Origin: Candidatus Leptofilum gracile
GTDB taxonomy: Bacteria > Chloroflexota > Anaerolineae > Promineifilales > Promineifilaceae
Length of the DNA stretch: 64,000 nucleotides
NCBI GenBank assembly: GCA_016713825.1
Contig: JADJOJ010000001.1
Location: 496,001 to 560,000 of the forward strand
Direction: 5' to 3'
Both the position numbers and the translations under genes were made by a program. Positions 9,701-17,445 of the stretch are shown in pieces (the stretch's first letter is position 1; every line of letters begins with the position of its first letter). The notes beneath the pieces are model-generated. The model was not told the origin of the DNA. It did no database searches and saw only the letters and a program-made list of their open reading frames with translations.

Positions 9701-9997
9701 ATGAACGCTCGAAGCATGAAACAACGAATTATTTGGAGCTGCCTGGCGCTTTTGCTGCTGTTCTCGGTGGGATTGGCGTTGGCGGGCGGCCCCTTGACGG
9801 CACGAGACACAATCAACGCCGGTGGTGGCCAGGTAAGCCAAAACGGACTGAGTTTGCAAACGGCCGTTGGCCAGCCAGCCGTCGGGGCCGTGCAAAATGG
9901 ATCCACGCTGTGCAGTGGTTTCCTCTGCGACGCCGAAGCCCCAGAAACCAGCAGCGGCAACGGAAACCGCCTGTATTTACCGTTTATCGTTCGCTAG
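9701..9997 (+). CDS. Small secreted protein with C-terminal Y-L-P-F-I-V-R, 98 aa
   Basis: MNARSMKQR followed by the hydrophobic run IIWSCLALLLLFSVGLALAG is a good signal peptide. The mature part is about 70 residues, Gly/Ser/Gln-rich (GGGQVSQNGLSLQTAVGQP), with one Cys pair (STLCSGFLCD). It ends NRLYLPFIVR, a tail I have seen repeatedly on secreted Chloroflexota proteins. That recollection suggests a sorting or anchoring tail but is not proof. It lies 20 bp after the beta-helix gene and is followed by a strong terminator, so the two form one transcript. A larger open frame in the same register starts inside the preceding gene; the ATG at 9701 is preferred because of AAAGGA at 9685-9690. Confidence 0.65.
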   Translation: MNARSMKQRIIWSCLALLLLFSVGLALAGGPLTARDTINAGGGQVSQNGLSLQTAVGQPAVGAVQNGSTLCSGFLCDAEAPETSSGNGNRLYLPFIVR

Positions 9998-10020
9998 TTT
10001 GGTGGCCACAGATTGACATA

Positions 10021-10059
10021 AAAAAGGCGGGGCGCTTGTGCGCCTCGCCTTTTTCTTTT
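10021..10059. terminator. Bidirectional rho-independent terminator
   Basis: AAAAAGGCGGGGCGC (10021-10035) and GCGCCTCGCCTTTTT (10040-10054) form a 15-bp stem with one G-T wobble and a 4-nt loop, with T-rich ends on both strands. It separates the plus-strand secreted-protein pair from the minus-strand signalling operon, so it can serve both. Confidence 0.9.
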
Positions 10060-10072
10060 GTTCAGGTGGGGG

Positions 10073-10708
10073 TTAACTGTTCAGGGTGATGATTTGGCGC
10101 TCCAGGGCAGCGGTCACCGCCGCTGTCCGGTCGTCCACCCCCAGCTTGTTGAAAATGTGAATGAGGTGGGTTTTGACGGTGGCGGTGCTGATGTGCAGGC
10201 TCTTGCCAATTTCCCGGTTGCTGGCTCCTTTGGCCACCAGCTGCAACACTTCAATTTCGCGGGCGCTCAGGTTTTCCTCGGCGGGGGCGCGCATGCGGGT
10301 CATCAGGCGGGCGGCGACGGCCGGGGCCAGCACCGATTCGCCGTTGGCGGCAGCGCGAATGGCGCGGTACAGCTCTTCGCGGGGGGTGTCTTTGAGCAGG
10401 TAGCCCGTCGCCCCGGCTTCGATGGCCCGCAGGATGTCGGCGTCGCTGTCGTAGGTGGTGAGGACGAGGATGTTGGCAGACGGCCGTTTCCCCTTAATCG
10501 CCCCAATTGCCGTCACCCCATCCATGCCCGGCATCCGCAAATCCATCAAAATGACGTCCGGCGTGTGCTCAGCATCCAGCCGCACCGCCTCCGAGCCATC
10601 GATCGCCGTGGCCACCACGTCAAAGTCTGGCTGCCCGGCCAGCATGCCCGCCAGCCCTTCCCGCACCACGGGATGATCGTCTACCAAAATTAAGCGTATC
10701 GTGTCCAT
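10073..10708 (-). CDS. NarL/FixJ-family response regulator, 211 aa
   Basis: The receiver domain starts at once with MDTIRLILVDDHPVVREG. It has the phospho-acceptor Asp in VILMDLRMPGMDG and the conserved Lys in GYLLKDTPRE. The C-terminal LuxR-type HTH is LSAREIEVLQLVAKGAS...TVKTHLIHIFNKLGV. The ATG at 10708 is used because a longer frame would add about 19 residues translated from a palindromic repeat. It is the last gene of a minus-strand block that includes two HisKA_3 kinases, the standard partners of this family. Expected to dimerise and bind promoters when phosphorylated, perhaps that of the ABC exporter at 13756-15565. Confidence 0.95.
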   Translation of the reverse strand: MDTIRLILVDDHPVVREGLAGMLAGQPDFDVVATAIDGSEAVRLDAEHTPDVILMDLRMPGMDGVTAIGAIKGKRPSANILVLTTYDSDADILRAIEAGATGYLLKDTPREELYRAIRAAANGESVLAPAVAARLMTRMRAPAEENLSAREIEVLQLVAKGASNREIGKSLHISTATVKTHLIHIFNKLGVDDRTAAVTAALERQIITLNS

Positions 10709-10723
10709 AAGCTTCTCTAAAAG

Positions 10724-10782
10724 GGAGATTGGAGATTGGAGATTAGGCCAATCTCTAATCTCCAATCTCTAATCTCCAATCG
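10724..10782. repeat. Palindrome built of (GGAGATT)n / (AATCTCC)n units
   Basis: Tandem GAGATTG units on the left and CAATCTC/TAATCTCC units on the right make a long imperfect hairpin. The stop codon of the kinase gene (10769-10771) lies inside it. Two relatives of the same unit sequence occur at 25714-25785 and 43530-43583, each directly at a gene 3' end. Confidence 0.8.
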
Positions 10783-11995
10783 GTATAGAAACCACCAGCG
10801 TCGTGCCGCCGTCCGGTTCACTTTCCAGCAGCAGCTCGCCGCCAAACTGGGCGGCCCGCTCGCGCATCGCTTGCAGGCCAAAGCCGCCGCCAAAGGGGGA
10901 CGGCTTCGCGCCGTTCAGCCCCACGCCGTCATCCTGCACATCTAGCAGCACCGTGTCGCCCATGTAGGAGAGGGTAACGCTGACGGCGTGCGCCTGGGCG
11001 TGCTTGTGGATGTTGGCCAGCGCCTCCTGCGTGGCCCGCAGCAGCGTCACGTCCACATCGGGGTGCAGCGGCAGGGGGGTGCCGGTGGTGTGCATGCTGG
11101 TGGGGATGCCATGCTGCTGGCTCCAGCGCTGCACGGTGCGCTCGATGGCGGCGGGCAGGGAGCCGTTTTCTAAAATTTCTGGCCGCAAATCGGCCACCAC
11201 GCGGCGGGCTTGCTGCAAATTGTGCCGTGCGGTTTCTTTAGCCTGGCGGATTTGGTAGGCAGTTTCGCTGGCGGGTTCCAAAATACCCTGTTCGGCCGTT
11301 TCCAGATGCATAATGATGCTGATGAAGCCCTGCGCCAGCGTGTCGTGGATTTCGTGGGCCAGCCGCTGCCGCTCGGCCAATATCCCGGCGCGGCGCTCCG
11401 CTTCGGCCAGCTCCGCCTGGGTGGCTTGCAGCTGATCCAGCAGTTCGCGCCGCTCCTCGCTCTTTTGGATGATGGCGTGAATCCAGGCCCCTAAAATGAC
11501 GCTGCCGACGCCGACGAGCAGGTAAATCAGCCCAATCTGCCAGGAAAAGGGCTCGCCGGAGCCAACCGTTTGGTTGTAGGCCATCAGCCCGGCCACCAGC
11601 AGCGCACTCACCGAAGCGTAGGGCAGCGGCAGCATGATATAAATCTGGCTGAAGAGGCCAAACAGCACCAGGTAATAAATAGGGCTGATGCGAATGAGAA
11701 TGAACCAGGCAATGATGCTAAAAATAACAAATGGCAGGCTGAAGTGCAGCTGCGCCCGGCCAAAATCAGCCCGGTACGCTTTCCATTGCACCACCAGATG
11801 AAAGCCGATCATGAGCAGGCAGAGGCTAAGCCCCAGGCTGCGCTGGCTGGGCGATTGGGCGCTAATCTGCCAGCCGAGGGCGGCTGAAGCACCGGTGGCC
11901 AGCACAAAAAATCCGGACCAAAACAGCTGAAACCGCTGCCAGAAACGGCCGTTCCCTTCCCCATCTGCCTGAACTTTTGCCAAGAGATCGCTCAT
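10769..11995 (-). CDS. Membrane sensor histidine kinase, HisKA_3 type, 408 aa
   Basis: The N-terminal half has about six membrane segments (for example LFWSGFFVLATGASAALGW and LIYLLVGVGSVILGAWIHAI) and no extracellular sensor of size, so it probably senses within the membrane, as DesK/LiaS-like kinases do. A short coiled coil follows (LLDQLQATQAELAEAERR). The phospho-acceptor His lies in RQRLAHEIHDTLAQGF. The HATPase_c domain ends with DDGVGLNG and FGLQAMRERA. It overlaps the upstream kinase gene by ATGA (4 bp) and is followed by the response regulator, so all three are one unit. Its stop codon lies inside a palindromic repeat. Confidence 0.92.
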   Translation of the reverse strand: MSDLLAKVQADGEGNGRFWQRFQLFWSGFFVLATGASAALGWQISAQSPSQRSLGLSLCLLMIGFHLVVQWKAYRADFGRAQLHFSLPFVIFSIIAWFILIRISPIYYLVLFGLFSQIYIMLPLPYASVSALLVAGLMAYNQTVGSGEPFSWQIGLIYLLVGVGSVILGAWIHAIIQKSEERRELLDQLQATQAELAEAERRAGILAERQRLAHEIHDTLAQGFISIIMHLETAEQGILEPASETAYQIRQAKETARHNLQQARRVVADLRPEILENGSLPAAIERTVQRWSQQHGIPTSMHTTGTPLPLHPDVDVTLLRATQEALANIHKHAQAHAVSVTLSYMGDTVLLDVQDDGVGLNGAKPSPFGGGFGLQAMRERAAQFGGELLLESEPDGGTTLVVSIPIGD

Positions 11996-13644
11996 TCGGT
12001 TGCCGCTCCACTTTCTAAGGGCAAGGAAATCGAAAGCGTGGTGCCCTCGCCCAATTCACTTTCCACAAACAGTTCGCCACCCAGCTGCTCCACGCGCTCG
12101 CGCATGGCTATCAGGCCAAAGCCGCCGCTGGTGAGGCCGTCTGGCACGGCGGCCTGCTGGGCTAGCCCTACGCCGTCATCTTCCACATCCAAAATCACCG
12201 TGTCGCCCAGGTAAGAGAGGGTGACGCAGGCGGTGGTGGCCTGGGCATGTTTGCGCACGTTGGCCAGCGCCTCCTGGCTGCTGCGCAAAAGCGTCACCTC
12301 TACCTGGGGATGGAGCGGCCGTATTTTACCGGTCACCTTAAACTCTGCGACAACGCCGCTGTGGGCAGCCCATTGTGCCACCACGCGGCCAATCGCCTGA
12401 TCGAACGGGGTGCTTTCTAGCAGTTCCGGTCGCAAATCGTCTACCACGCGGCGGGCCTGGGCCAGGCTGTCACGGGCGGTCGTCCGTGCCTGATCAATGT
12501 GTCGCTCGGTCACCTGCGGGTCGGTGGGCAGCGCCTGTTCGGCCGCTTCCAGGTGCATGACGATGCTGGTGAAACCCTGAGCCAGCGTGTCGTGGATTTC
12601 CCGGGCCAGCCGCTGCCGTTCGCGGAGAACGGCCGTTTCCTTCGCCTGGGCCACCAAGCGCAAATTGTCTAAAACGAGGGCTATCTGCGCGGCAATCGTT
12701 ACAAAATCCTGCTCGCTGCTGCGCGAGAGGCCGCCGCTGGCGGGGGAGGTGACGGTGAGCAGCCCCACCCAGCTGCCGGTGGGCGTTACCAGCGGGATGA
12801 GCAGGCCAGAACGCGCCCCCAGCGCTTCCCAGCTTTGCTTTTCGGCAGCGGGCAGATCGATCGCTCTGATGGGCAGGCTGGCGTCTGGGGAGAGGCGGCT
12901 GAGCGAAGCGGTGGTATCGGCGGTGAGCTGAAGGCCGGGCTGCCAGCTTTCGCTCTGTTTGGCGGTCCAGGCAGCGAGGAGGGAAACGGCCGTTGGCCGC
13001 CCGCCTGCCCCTTGCAGCAAAATTTCCCACAGGCCAATCTGGTGCACGTTGGCGGTGGCCAAATATTGGCCAATTGCATTCACGATGGCTTGCGGCGTGG
13101 GGGCATGGGCAATTGCCTGGCTGGTGAGGTAGACGCGTTGCTGCACAGCCAGCACTTTTTGGCTGCGGCGGGCACCAATCCAACCGGCCAGCATCGGCGT
13201 GGGCAAAAAGGTGAGCAAGGTGAAATCGAAAATGAGGGAAAGCGGCACCCCGGCAAAGAGGGCAACCTGGAAGGCGGCGGCGATGCCGCTGACCACACCG
13301 ATGAGCAGGCCATACCAGGTAACGGCCGTTCCCTGCCGTTTGCACACCCAAAAAGCGACCAAAATGGTGATGAAAAATTGGGCCACGGGGGAAGCGTAGG
13401 TGCCGATGAGCGTTGCGCCATTGGCCACGGCTGCGGCGGTGGCTTCGGGGGATTGCATGTCTACGGAGACCACCGAGGCGTAAATGGAGATGATGGTGCC
13501 GATGATCACGACGTTGAGCAGCGCCACGGAGAAGCCGGGGAAAACCACCCAGGGCCATTTTATATCGCGCAGCTCGGCCAGCCACGTTTTGAGGCGGTGG
13601 CTGAAGGGGTATGTGGGGGTGGAAACGGCCGTTTGCTCGGTCAT
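11992..13644 (-). CDS. Membrane GAF sensor histidine kinase, HisKA_3 type, 550 aa
   Basis: Four or so membrane helices (about residues 30-165, such as VVFPGFSVALLNVVIIGTII), then a GAF domain (about 195-335, with SGLLIPLVTPTGSWVGLLTV), a HisKA_3 helix with the His in RQRLAREIHDTLAQGF, and a HATPase_c domain (EDDGVGLAQQ, FGLIAMRERV). The dimerisation helix and ATPase are very close to those of the next kinase, so the two are probably duplicates with different sensor halves. Start: the ATG at 13644 lies 10 nt after a TATAAT box (13655-13660, minus strand). An in-frame ATG at 13653 is only 1 nt from that box and so unlikely. Two kinases feeding one regulator suggests heterodimers or two inputs. 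Confidence 0.9.
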   Translation of the reverse strand: MTEQTAVSTPTYPFSHRLKTWLAELRDIKWPWVVFPGFSVALLNVVIIGTIISIYASVVSVDMQSPEATAAAVANGATLIGTYASPVAQFFITILVAFWVCKRQGTAVTWYGLLIGVVSGIAAAFQVALFAGVPLSLIFDFTLLTFLPTPMLAGWIGARRSQKVLAVQQRVYLTSQAIAHAPTPQAIVNAIGQYLATANVHQIGLWEILLQGAGGRPTAVSLLAAWTAKQSESWQPGLQLTADTTASLSRLSPDASLPIRAIDLPAAEKQSWEALGARSGLLIPLVTPTGSWVGLLTVTSPASGGLSRSSEQDFVTIAAQIALVLDNLRLVAQAKETAVLRERQRLAREIHDTLAQGFTSIVMHLEAAEQALPTDPQVTERHIDQARTTARDSLAQARRVVDDLRPELLESTPFDQAIGRVVAQWAAHSGVVAEFKVTGKIRPLHPQVEVTLLRSSQEALANVRKHAQATTACVTLSYLGDTVILDVEDDGVGLAQQAAVPDGLTSGGFGLIAMRERVEQLGGELFVESELGEGTTLSISLPLESGAATE

Positions 13645-13654
13645 GATGTGCATG

Positions 13655-13660
13655 ATTATA
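13655..13660 (-). promoter_or_regulatory. -10 box TATAAT before the first kinase gene
   Basis: TATAAT on the minus strand ends 10 nt before the ATG at 13644. A transcript starting about 7 nt after it would have a leader of only about 3-5 nt. There is no Shine-Dalgarno sequence. This suggests the two-kinase/regulator unit has its own promoter, apart from the ABC genes upstream. Confidence 0.5.
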
Positions 13661-13671
13661 ACCTAACTTTT

Positions 13672-13757
13672 GACCCTCACCCCAGCCCTCTCCCTACGAG
13701 GGAGAGGGAGCCAGATTCCCTCCCCCTGTCAGGGGGAGGGTTAGGGTGGGGTTTTTT
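13672..13757. repeat. C/G-tract palindromic repeat (CCCTCACCCC type)
   Basis: About 85 bp of alternating C-rich and G-rich tracts: CCCTCACCCCAGCCCTCTCC on the left, GGGGGAGGGTTAGGGTGGGG on the right, with an inner CTCCCT/AGGGAG pair. It can fold as a long hairpin on either strand and ends at the stop codon of the ABC permease. A reverse-oriented relative sits inside a coding sequence at 47325-47405. Confidence 0.8.
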
Positions 13758-14493
13758 ACTCCCAGCGGAACATCCGCACTGAAACGGCACCGGCCACGAG
13801 GGTCATACCGACGATGACGGCGATAGGCGTCACGCTCCAGGTGTTGCTGTACCAGACGTCCTTGAGCAAATCCACCACGTGCGTCAGCGGCAAGAAGTTG
13901 CCGATGGCCACCAGGTTGTCCGGCAAAATCTCGCGCGGCAAGCCAGCGCCAGACAAGAACAACATCGGGTAGAGCAGGGCCATGCCAACGGCCGTTGCCG
14001 TGTTGGCGCTGGGCAAAACGCTGGCCAGCAAAAAGCCAACTGCCAAAAAGCCCACATTACCCAGCAAGAAAGCCACGATGATGGCCGGAATATTCACCGG
14101 CAGCGCCATGTCGTACACCAGCACGCCCGCCATCAGTAAAACGGCCGAACCAATCACCGAAATCAGCGTGTGGACAATGATGCGTGCGCCGAGCAGCGTG
14201 AGCGGGCGCAGCGGCGTGGCCCGGTAGCGGCGCAGCACGCCCAGCTCGCGGTAGGTGGCCAGGCCAATCGGTAGGCTCATCATGCCGGTGGTGGCAATCA
14301 CCATGGCGATATAGCCAGGCACCGAGTTGTCCACGTTGCCCCGCCCGCCCAAAAATTCAGACGGTTCGTTGCCGTAAATGCTGCCAAACAGAAACAAAAT
14401 CAATACCGGGAACACCAGCGTGAAGAAAGTTGCAATCGGTTCCCGAATGGTTAATTTAAATTCCACCCAGGTCATTTTTCGTAAAGCGTTCAT
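13756..14493 (-). CDS. ABC-2 type exporter permease (DrrB-like), 245 aa
   Basis: Six hydrophobic segments in the ABC-2 layout: the amphipathic start MNALRKMTWVEFKLTIREPI, then FFTLVFPVLILFLFGSIYG. Later come the family's typical Gly/Pro-rich motif LFLSGAGLPREILP and a final LTHVVDLLKDVWY block. Shine-Dalgarno AAAGGA precedes the ATG. It pairs with the DrrA-like ATPase at 14657-15565, which is transcribed first; a palindromic repeat fills the 163 bp between them. The neighbouring two-component system suggests regulated export of a toxic or lipid-like compound (inference). Confidence 0.9.
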   Translation of the reverse strand: MNALRKMTWVEFKLTIREPIATFFTLVFPVLILFLFGSIYGNEPSEFLGGRGNVDNSVPGYIAMVIATTGMMSLPIGLATYRELGVLRRYRATPLRPLTLLGARIIVHTLISVIGSAVLLMAGVLVYDMALPVNIPAIIVAFLLGNVGFLAVGFLLASVLPSANTATAVGMALLYPMLFLSGAGLPREILPDNLVAIGNFLPLTHVVDLLKDVWYSNTWSVTPIAVIVGMTLVAGAVSVRMFRWE

Positions 14494-14507
14494 TGTTTTT
14501 TCCTTTT

Positions 14508-14652
14508 TAAATCCACAGATTTCGCAGATTACACAGATTAAAAGTAACCGTTCAGTTGGTATCCCGCACGAGGGCGCTGCCCTTTCCAGGGAGAGCTGAA
14601 CGCTTACGCTTAAAAACCAAAATCTGCGAAAGCTGTGTCATCTGTGGATAAC
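14508..14652. repeat. Intergenic palindrome of CAGATT/AATCTG units
   Basis: The left end AATCCACAGATTTCGCAGATTACACAG-type units and the right end TCTGCGAAAGCTGTGTCATCTGTGGAT pair over about 30 bp, around a non-paired core of about 80 bp. The ATPase gene's stop codon (14657) is 4 bp away. It belongs to the CAGATT family also seen at 27825-27935, 33205-33277, 37230-37300 and 37861-37936. Confidence 0.7.
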
Positions 14653-14656
14653 ATTC

Positions 14657-15565
14657 TTAATTGCGGATACTGCGGCCGGTGAGGGCCAGGAACACGTCTT
14701 CCAGATTGGCCTGCTCCACGCGCAGGTCGGTGGGGGTGACGTTGTGCTCGGCCAGAGCGGTGGCCACATGGGCCAGCAGCGCGCCGTTGCCCTGAACAAT
14801 CACCTGCTTGCCCCGCTGCTCCACATCGGTGACGCCAGCGACGGTGCGCAGCTGCTGCGGATCGTAGCCGTTGTAGGTGGTGAAGCGGACGCGCGTTTCA
14901 GCGTGCAGGTTTTGAATCAATGCGCCGGGTGTATCCAGGGCTACCACATTGCCCTGATCGATGATGGCGATGCGGTCTGCCAGCTCTTCGGCTTCATCCA
15001 TGAAGTGGGTGACGAGCACCACCGTTTTGCCTTGATCGCGGATGGCGCGGACGGCGTCCCAGGTGGCGCGACGCGCCTGTGGATCTAGCCCGGTGGTTAA
15101 TTCATCCAGAAACACCAGTTCTGGGTCGTTGAGCAGGGCCAAAGCGACAAAAAGCCGCTGTTTTTGCCCGCCAGACAAGTTTTTAAAGTGGGTGTTGCGT
15201 TTTTCGGTGAGTCCCCAATCGTTCAGCAGCTTTTCCCAAGGGACCGTTTTCTCGTAAAAGGAGCTGTACAGGTTGAGCGCTTCCCACACCTTGAGCCGAT
15301 CCGGCAAGGCTGCTTCTTGCAGCTGAATGCCAATGCGCTGGCGCAGTTCTTGCTCATCTTTTTGCGGGTCCAGGCCCAGCACGCGGATGGTGCCCTGGTC
15401 TGGCTGGCGCAAGCCCATGATCGATTCGACGGTGGTGCTTTTGCCCGCGCCGTTGGGGCCAACGATGGTGAAGATTTCACCCTGCTGCACGTTGAAAGAG
15501 ATGTTATCGACGGCGATGGTACGGCCGTATTCCTTTCGTAAGTTTTGTACTTCAATCACGTTCAT
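14657..15565 (-). CDS. ABC transporter ATP-binding protein (DrrA-like), 302 aa
   Basis: Walker A GPNGAGKSTT (about 37-46), Q-loop GIQLQEAALPDRL, signature LSGGQKQRL, Walker B LVFLDELTTGLD (with Leu in place of the usual Pro after the catalytic Glu) and H-loop LVTHFMDEAEELAD. The roughly 80-residue C-terminal extension (VEQRGKQVIVQGNG to LEDVFLALTGRS) is the DrrA-type regulatory domain. Shine-Dalgarno GAGG precedes the ATG. It energises the permease at 13756-14493. A small LiaF-like membrane protein gene lies just upstream, so the transporter and its sensor system resemble envelope-stress modules. Confidence 0.95.
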   Translation of the reverse strand: MNVIEVQNLRKEYGRTIAVDNISFNVQQGEIFTIVGPNGAGKSTTVESIMGLRQPDQGTIRVLGLDPQKDEQELRQRIGIQLQEAALPDRLKVWEALNLYSSFYEKTVPWEKLLNDWGLTEKRNTHFKNLSGGQKQRLFVALALLNDPELVFLDELTTGLDPQARRATWDAVRAIRDQGKTVVLVTHFMDEAEELADRIAIIDQGNVVALDTPGALIQNLHAETRVRFTTYNGYDPQQLRTVAGVTDVEQRGKQVIVQGNGALLAHVATALAEHNVTPTDLRVEQANLEDVFLALTGRSIRN

Positions 15566-15591
15566 GATTTACCTCATAAGACCCTGCGGGG

Positions 15592-15646
15592 TAATTGAGT
15601 AATTAGGTAACTGAGTAATTACCCAATTACTCAATTACTCAATGAC
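15592..15646. repeat. Palindrome of AATTGAGT/ACTCAATT units
   Basis: GTAATTGAGTAATTAGGTAA on the left pairs with ATTACCCAATTACTCAATTA on the right. It lies about 30 bp after the stop of the small membrane protein gene (15677) and 27 bp before the ATPase start, so it could end or weaken read-through into the ATPase gene. Confidence 0.75.
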
Positions 15647-15676
15647 TGCTGCAAACCCTTTCCAGTTAGTTGTTTG

Positions 15677-16048
15677 TTAGGACCGGCTGCCCAGGTACAT
15701 GGAGAGCCCGGCGATGATGAGGCCAATGGGCCAGATCATGCCCCAGGTGATGGCTTCGAAGAGAAAAACAGCCGCTCCGGCCCCCATGGCCAGGATGACG
15801 ATAATGCTGCCAGTGCTGCTGGCGGTGATACGGCCGTTTGCCTTGTAGTCAGAGTAAATATTGTTGGCAAAAATGGCGATGGGGATGAGCATAAAAATCA
15901 CCCACCAGTTGTCAAACTCAAAGCCCGTGATGTTGGCTGTAATAAGAACCACCCCGGCGACAATAAAAACAAGGGCCATCACCGTGCTGTTGTTCCACAT
16001 CTCGCCGCTTTTTTCTTCTTCTTTCAAATCATCCAAATTGTTGTTCAT
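15677..16048 (-). CDS. Small LiaF-like membrane protein, 123 aa
   Basis: After a charged N-terminus (MNNNLDDLKEEEKSGEMW) there are four hydrophobic segments: VMALVFIVAGVVLITANI, WWVIFMLIPIAIFANNIY, GSIIVILAMGAGAAVFLF and GMIWPIGLIIAGLSMYLG. This four-helix layout resembles the membrane part of LiaF/VraT-type proteins, without the extracytoplasmic domain. The start at 16048 follows AGGAG; a longer frame upstream has no support. It probably heads the ABC-exporter/kinase/regulator block and may act as an inhibitor of the kinases, as LiaF does (inference from context). Confidence 0.6.
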   Translation of the reverse strand: MNNNLDDLKEEEKSGEMWNNSTVMALVFIVAGVVLITANITGFEFDNWWVIFMLIPIAIFANNIYSDYKANGRITASSTGSIIVILAMGAGAAVFLFEAITWGMIWPIGLIIAGLSMYLGSRS

Positions 16049-16215
16049 GATTCCGCTCCTTAATTTGTGCGTTTGGTTTTGCGAATATGGCACCATCTTA
16101 CAATTTGGGCATGGCAAAGTAACCCATCGGTGGATGGAAAACTGGCTGGCAATGGGTGGATTATGGAATCGGTGGAATGGATAGGGTGACATCAACCGAT
16201 CGGTTGATTGGGAGG

Positions 16216-16303
16216 GGTAATCAGTAATCGGTTAGCGGTAATCAGTAATCAGTGTGAACCATACCGCTCACTGATTACCGAATACTGATTACTGATTACT
16301 AGG
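16216..16303. repeat. Palindrome of GTAATCAGT/ACTGATTAC units
   Basis: Several GTAATCAGTAATCRG units on the left pair with CTGATTACCGAATACTGATT-type units on the right, giving a hairpin of over 30 bp. It abuts the stop codon of rsgA (16304-16306, minus strand). A unit-related element occurs at 34360-34437 at the end of the PTPS-like gene. Confidence 0.8.
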
Positions 16304-17254
16304 CTAATAATTCTCTTCGTCCAGCGCTTCGTGTTCTTCGCGCAGGCGGAGGTAGCTTTGGTAGCGGGCGGGGTGGATACGGCCGTCTTTCACTGCCGCC
16401 AGTACCGCACAACCCGGCTCGTGCCGGTGGCTGCAATCGCTAAACCGACAATTTTCTACCAGCGGTGAAATTTCGCGGAAGTAGGCATCCAGTTCGTACG
16501 GCTCCAGATCGAACAGGGCCAGGCCGCGAATGCCGGGGGTGTCGGCCACGTAGCCGCCATCGTCCAGGGGGAACAGCTCGGCAAAGCGGGTGGTGTGCAT
16601 TCCTTTGCCTGTGGCCCCGCTCACCTGGCTCACCTTCAGCCCCAGCCCTGGCTGGACGGCGTTGAGCAGGCTGGATTTGCCCACGCCCGACGACCCCGCC
16701 AGCACCGAAATCTTGTCGTGCAGCAGCTCTTTTAGCGCGGCGATGCCTTCGCCAGTTTTGATGCTGGTGTGGAGGACCGGATAGCCGATATCGGCATACA
16801 TCTGGAACTGCGCCGCCACCTTGCCTTTTTTGTCCAGGTCGATCTTGTTGAGGCAGATGACGGCGGGCAAATTATTCATCTCAGCCACCACCAAAAAGCG
16901 GTCCAGCTTGCGCAGGTTGGAGGCAGGATTTGTCACGGCAAAAACAAAAATCACCTGGTCCAGGTTGGCCACCAGCACCTGTTCCTGGTCGGCGGACATT
17001 TTGCGGGTGGGGGCGGCCGTGGGGCGGCTGCGCGACAGCACCGATTTGCGCGGGGCGACGGCTTCCACCGTGCCGGTGCCGTCTTTGTTGAGGGCGATGG
17101 TGACCCAATCCCCGGCGGCGACGAGGGTGGTGCTTTGCCATTCCTGCTTCAACCGCCCGGCAATTTGGGCCACGACTGGCTCGCGCCCGTCAATTGCCAC
17201 GGTGTGGAAGCCGCTGATTGTTTTGATGACTCGACCTTCTAATTTTTCTGCCAT
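16304..17254 (-). CDS. rsgA: Small ribosomal subunit biogenesis GTPase RsgA
   Basis: A circularly permuted GTPase with the family order: OB-fold N-domain (about 1-80), G4 CLNKIDL (near 133), G1 GSSGVGKSSLL (near 187), G3 DTPGIRGL (near 240), and a C-terminal zinc knuckle CRFSDCSHRHEPGC (C-x4-C-x-H-x5-C). At 316 aa it is of normal length. It checks late 30S assembly, binding near h44 and releasing on GTP hydrolysis. The ATG at 17254 lies 6 nt after a TATAAT box with no Shine-Dalgarno sequence, so the mRNA is probably leaderless. It is flanked by palindromic repeats on both sides and stands alone. Confidence 0.97.
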   Translation of the reverse strand: MAEKLEGRVIKTISGFHTVAIDGREPVVAQIAGRLKQEWQSTTLVAAGDWVTIALNKDGTGTVEAVAPRKSVLSRSRPTAAPTRKMSADQEQVLVANLDQVIFVFAVTNPASNLRKLDRFLVVAEMNNLPAVICLNKIDLDKKGKVAAQFQMYADIGYPVLHTSIKTGEGIAALKELLHDKISVLAGSSGVGKSSLLNAVQPGLGLKVSQVSGATGKGMHTTRFAELFPLDDGGYVADTPGIRGLALFDLEPYELDAYFREISPLVENCRFSDCSHRHEPGCAVLAAVKDGRIHPARYQSYLRLREEHEALDEENY

Positions 17255-17260
17255 GTGGGG

Positions 17261-17266
17261 ATTATA
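17261..17266 (-). promoter_or_regulatory. -10 box TATAAT of a probably leaderless rsgA promoter
   Basis: On the minus strand TATAAT is followed by CCCCAC and then the rsgA ATG. The 6-nt spacer places the expected transcription start on or within 1-2 nt of the start codon. No Shine-Dalgarno sequence is present. Confidence 0.6.
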
Positions 17267-17291
17267 GCGCAGGCTGGAAAACGGCCGCTAA

Positions 17292-17324
17292 ATTTCCCCG
17301 GAAACTTTGAGTTTCCGGGGAAAT
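17292..17324. repeat. Perfect 14-bp inverted repeat (ATTTCCCCGGAAAC)
   Basis: ATTTCCCCGGAAAC (17292-17305) and GTTTCCGGGGAAAT (17311-17324) pair fully around a 5-nt loop. There is no T-tract, so it is not a classical terminator. A related pair, TTCCCCGGAAACT and AGTTTCTGGGGAA, lies at 30940-30987 with a longer loop, so this is a dispersed element. Confidence 0.75.
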
Positions 17325-17445
17325 GCCGTGATGAGTTGTTGCTGAGAATTAGCCTACGGTTGGACGACGGCATCTGGTTTTGCCTGCACATTGCTTTAGC
17401 ATTTGGCGATGTGTGCGTTTTTAAACTTGAGTGGAGGTGGAACAA

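Noticed and set aside
12494..13585. A 363-codon open frame on the minus strand inside the kinase gene
   Set aside because: It is the shadow of the histidine kinase in another frame. It is rich in His, Arg and Pro from GC-skewed codons and has no domain. The kinase frame has clear motifs.
13672..13757. G-quadruplex control element in the C/G-tract repeat
   Set aside because: G-runs are present, but the same sequence pairs as a long hairpin and is repeated elsewhere, including inside a gene. A dispersed repeat explains it more simply.
12835..13782. A plus-strand open frame of 315 codons running from the kinase gene into the C/G-tract repeat
   Set aside because: Gly/Asp-rich shadow of the kinase that ends in a repeat; no start signal or recognisable domain.
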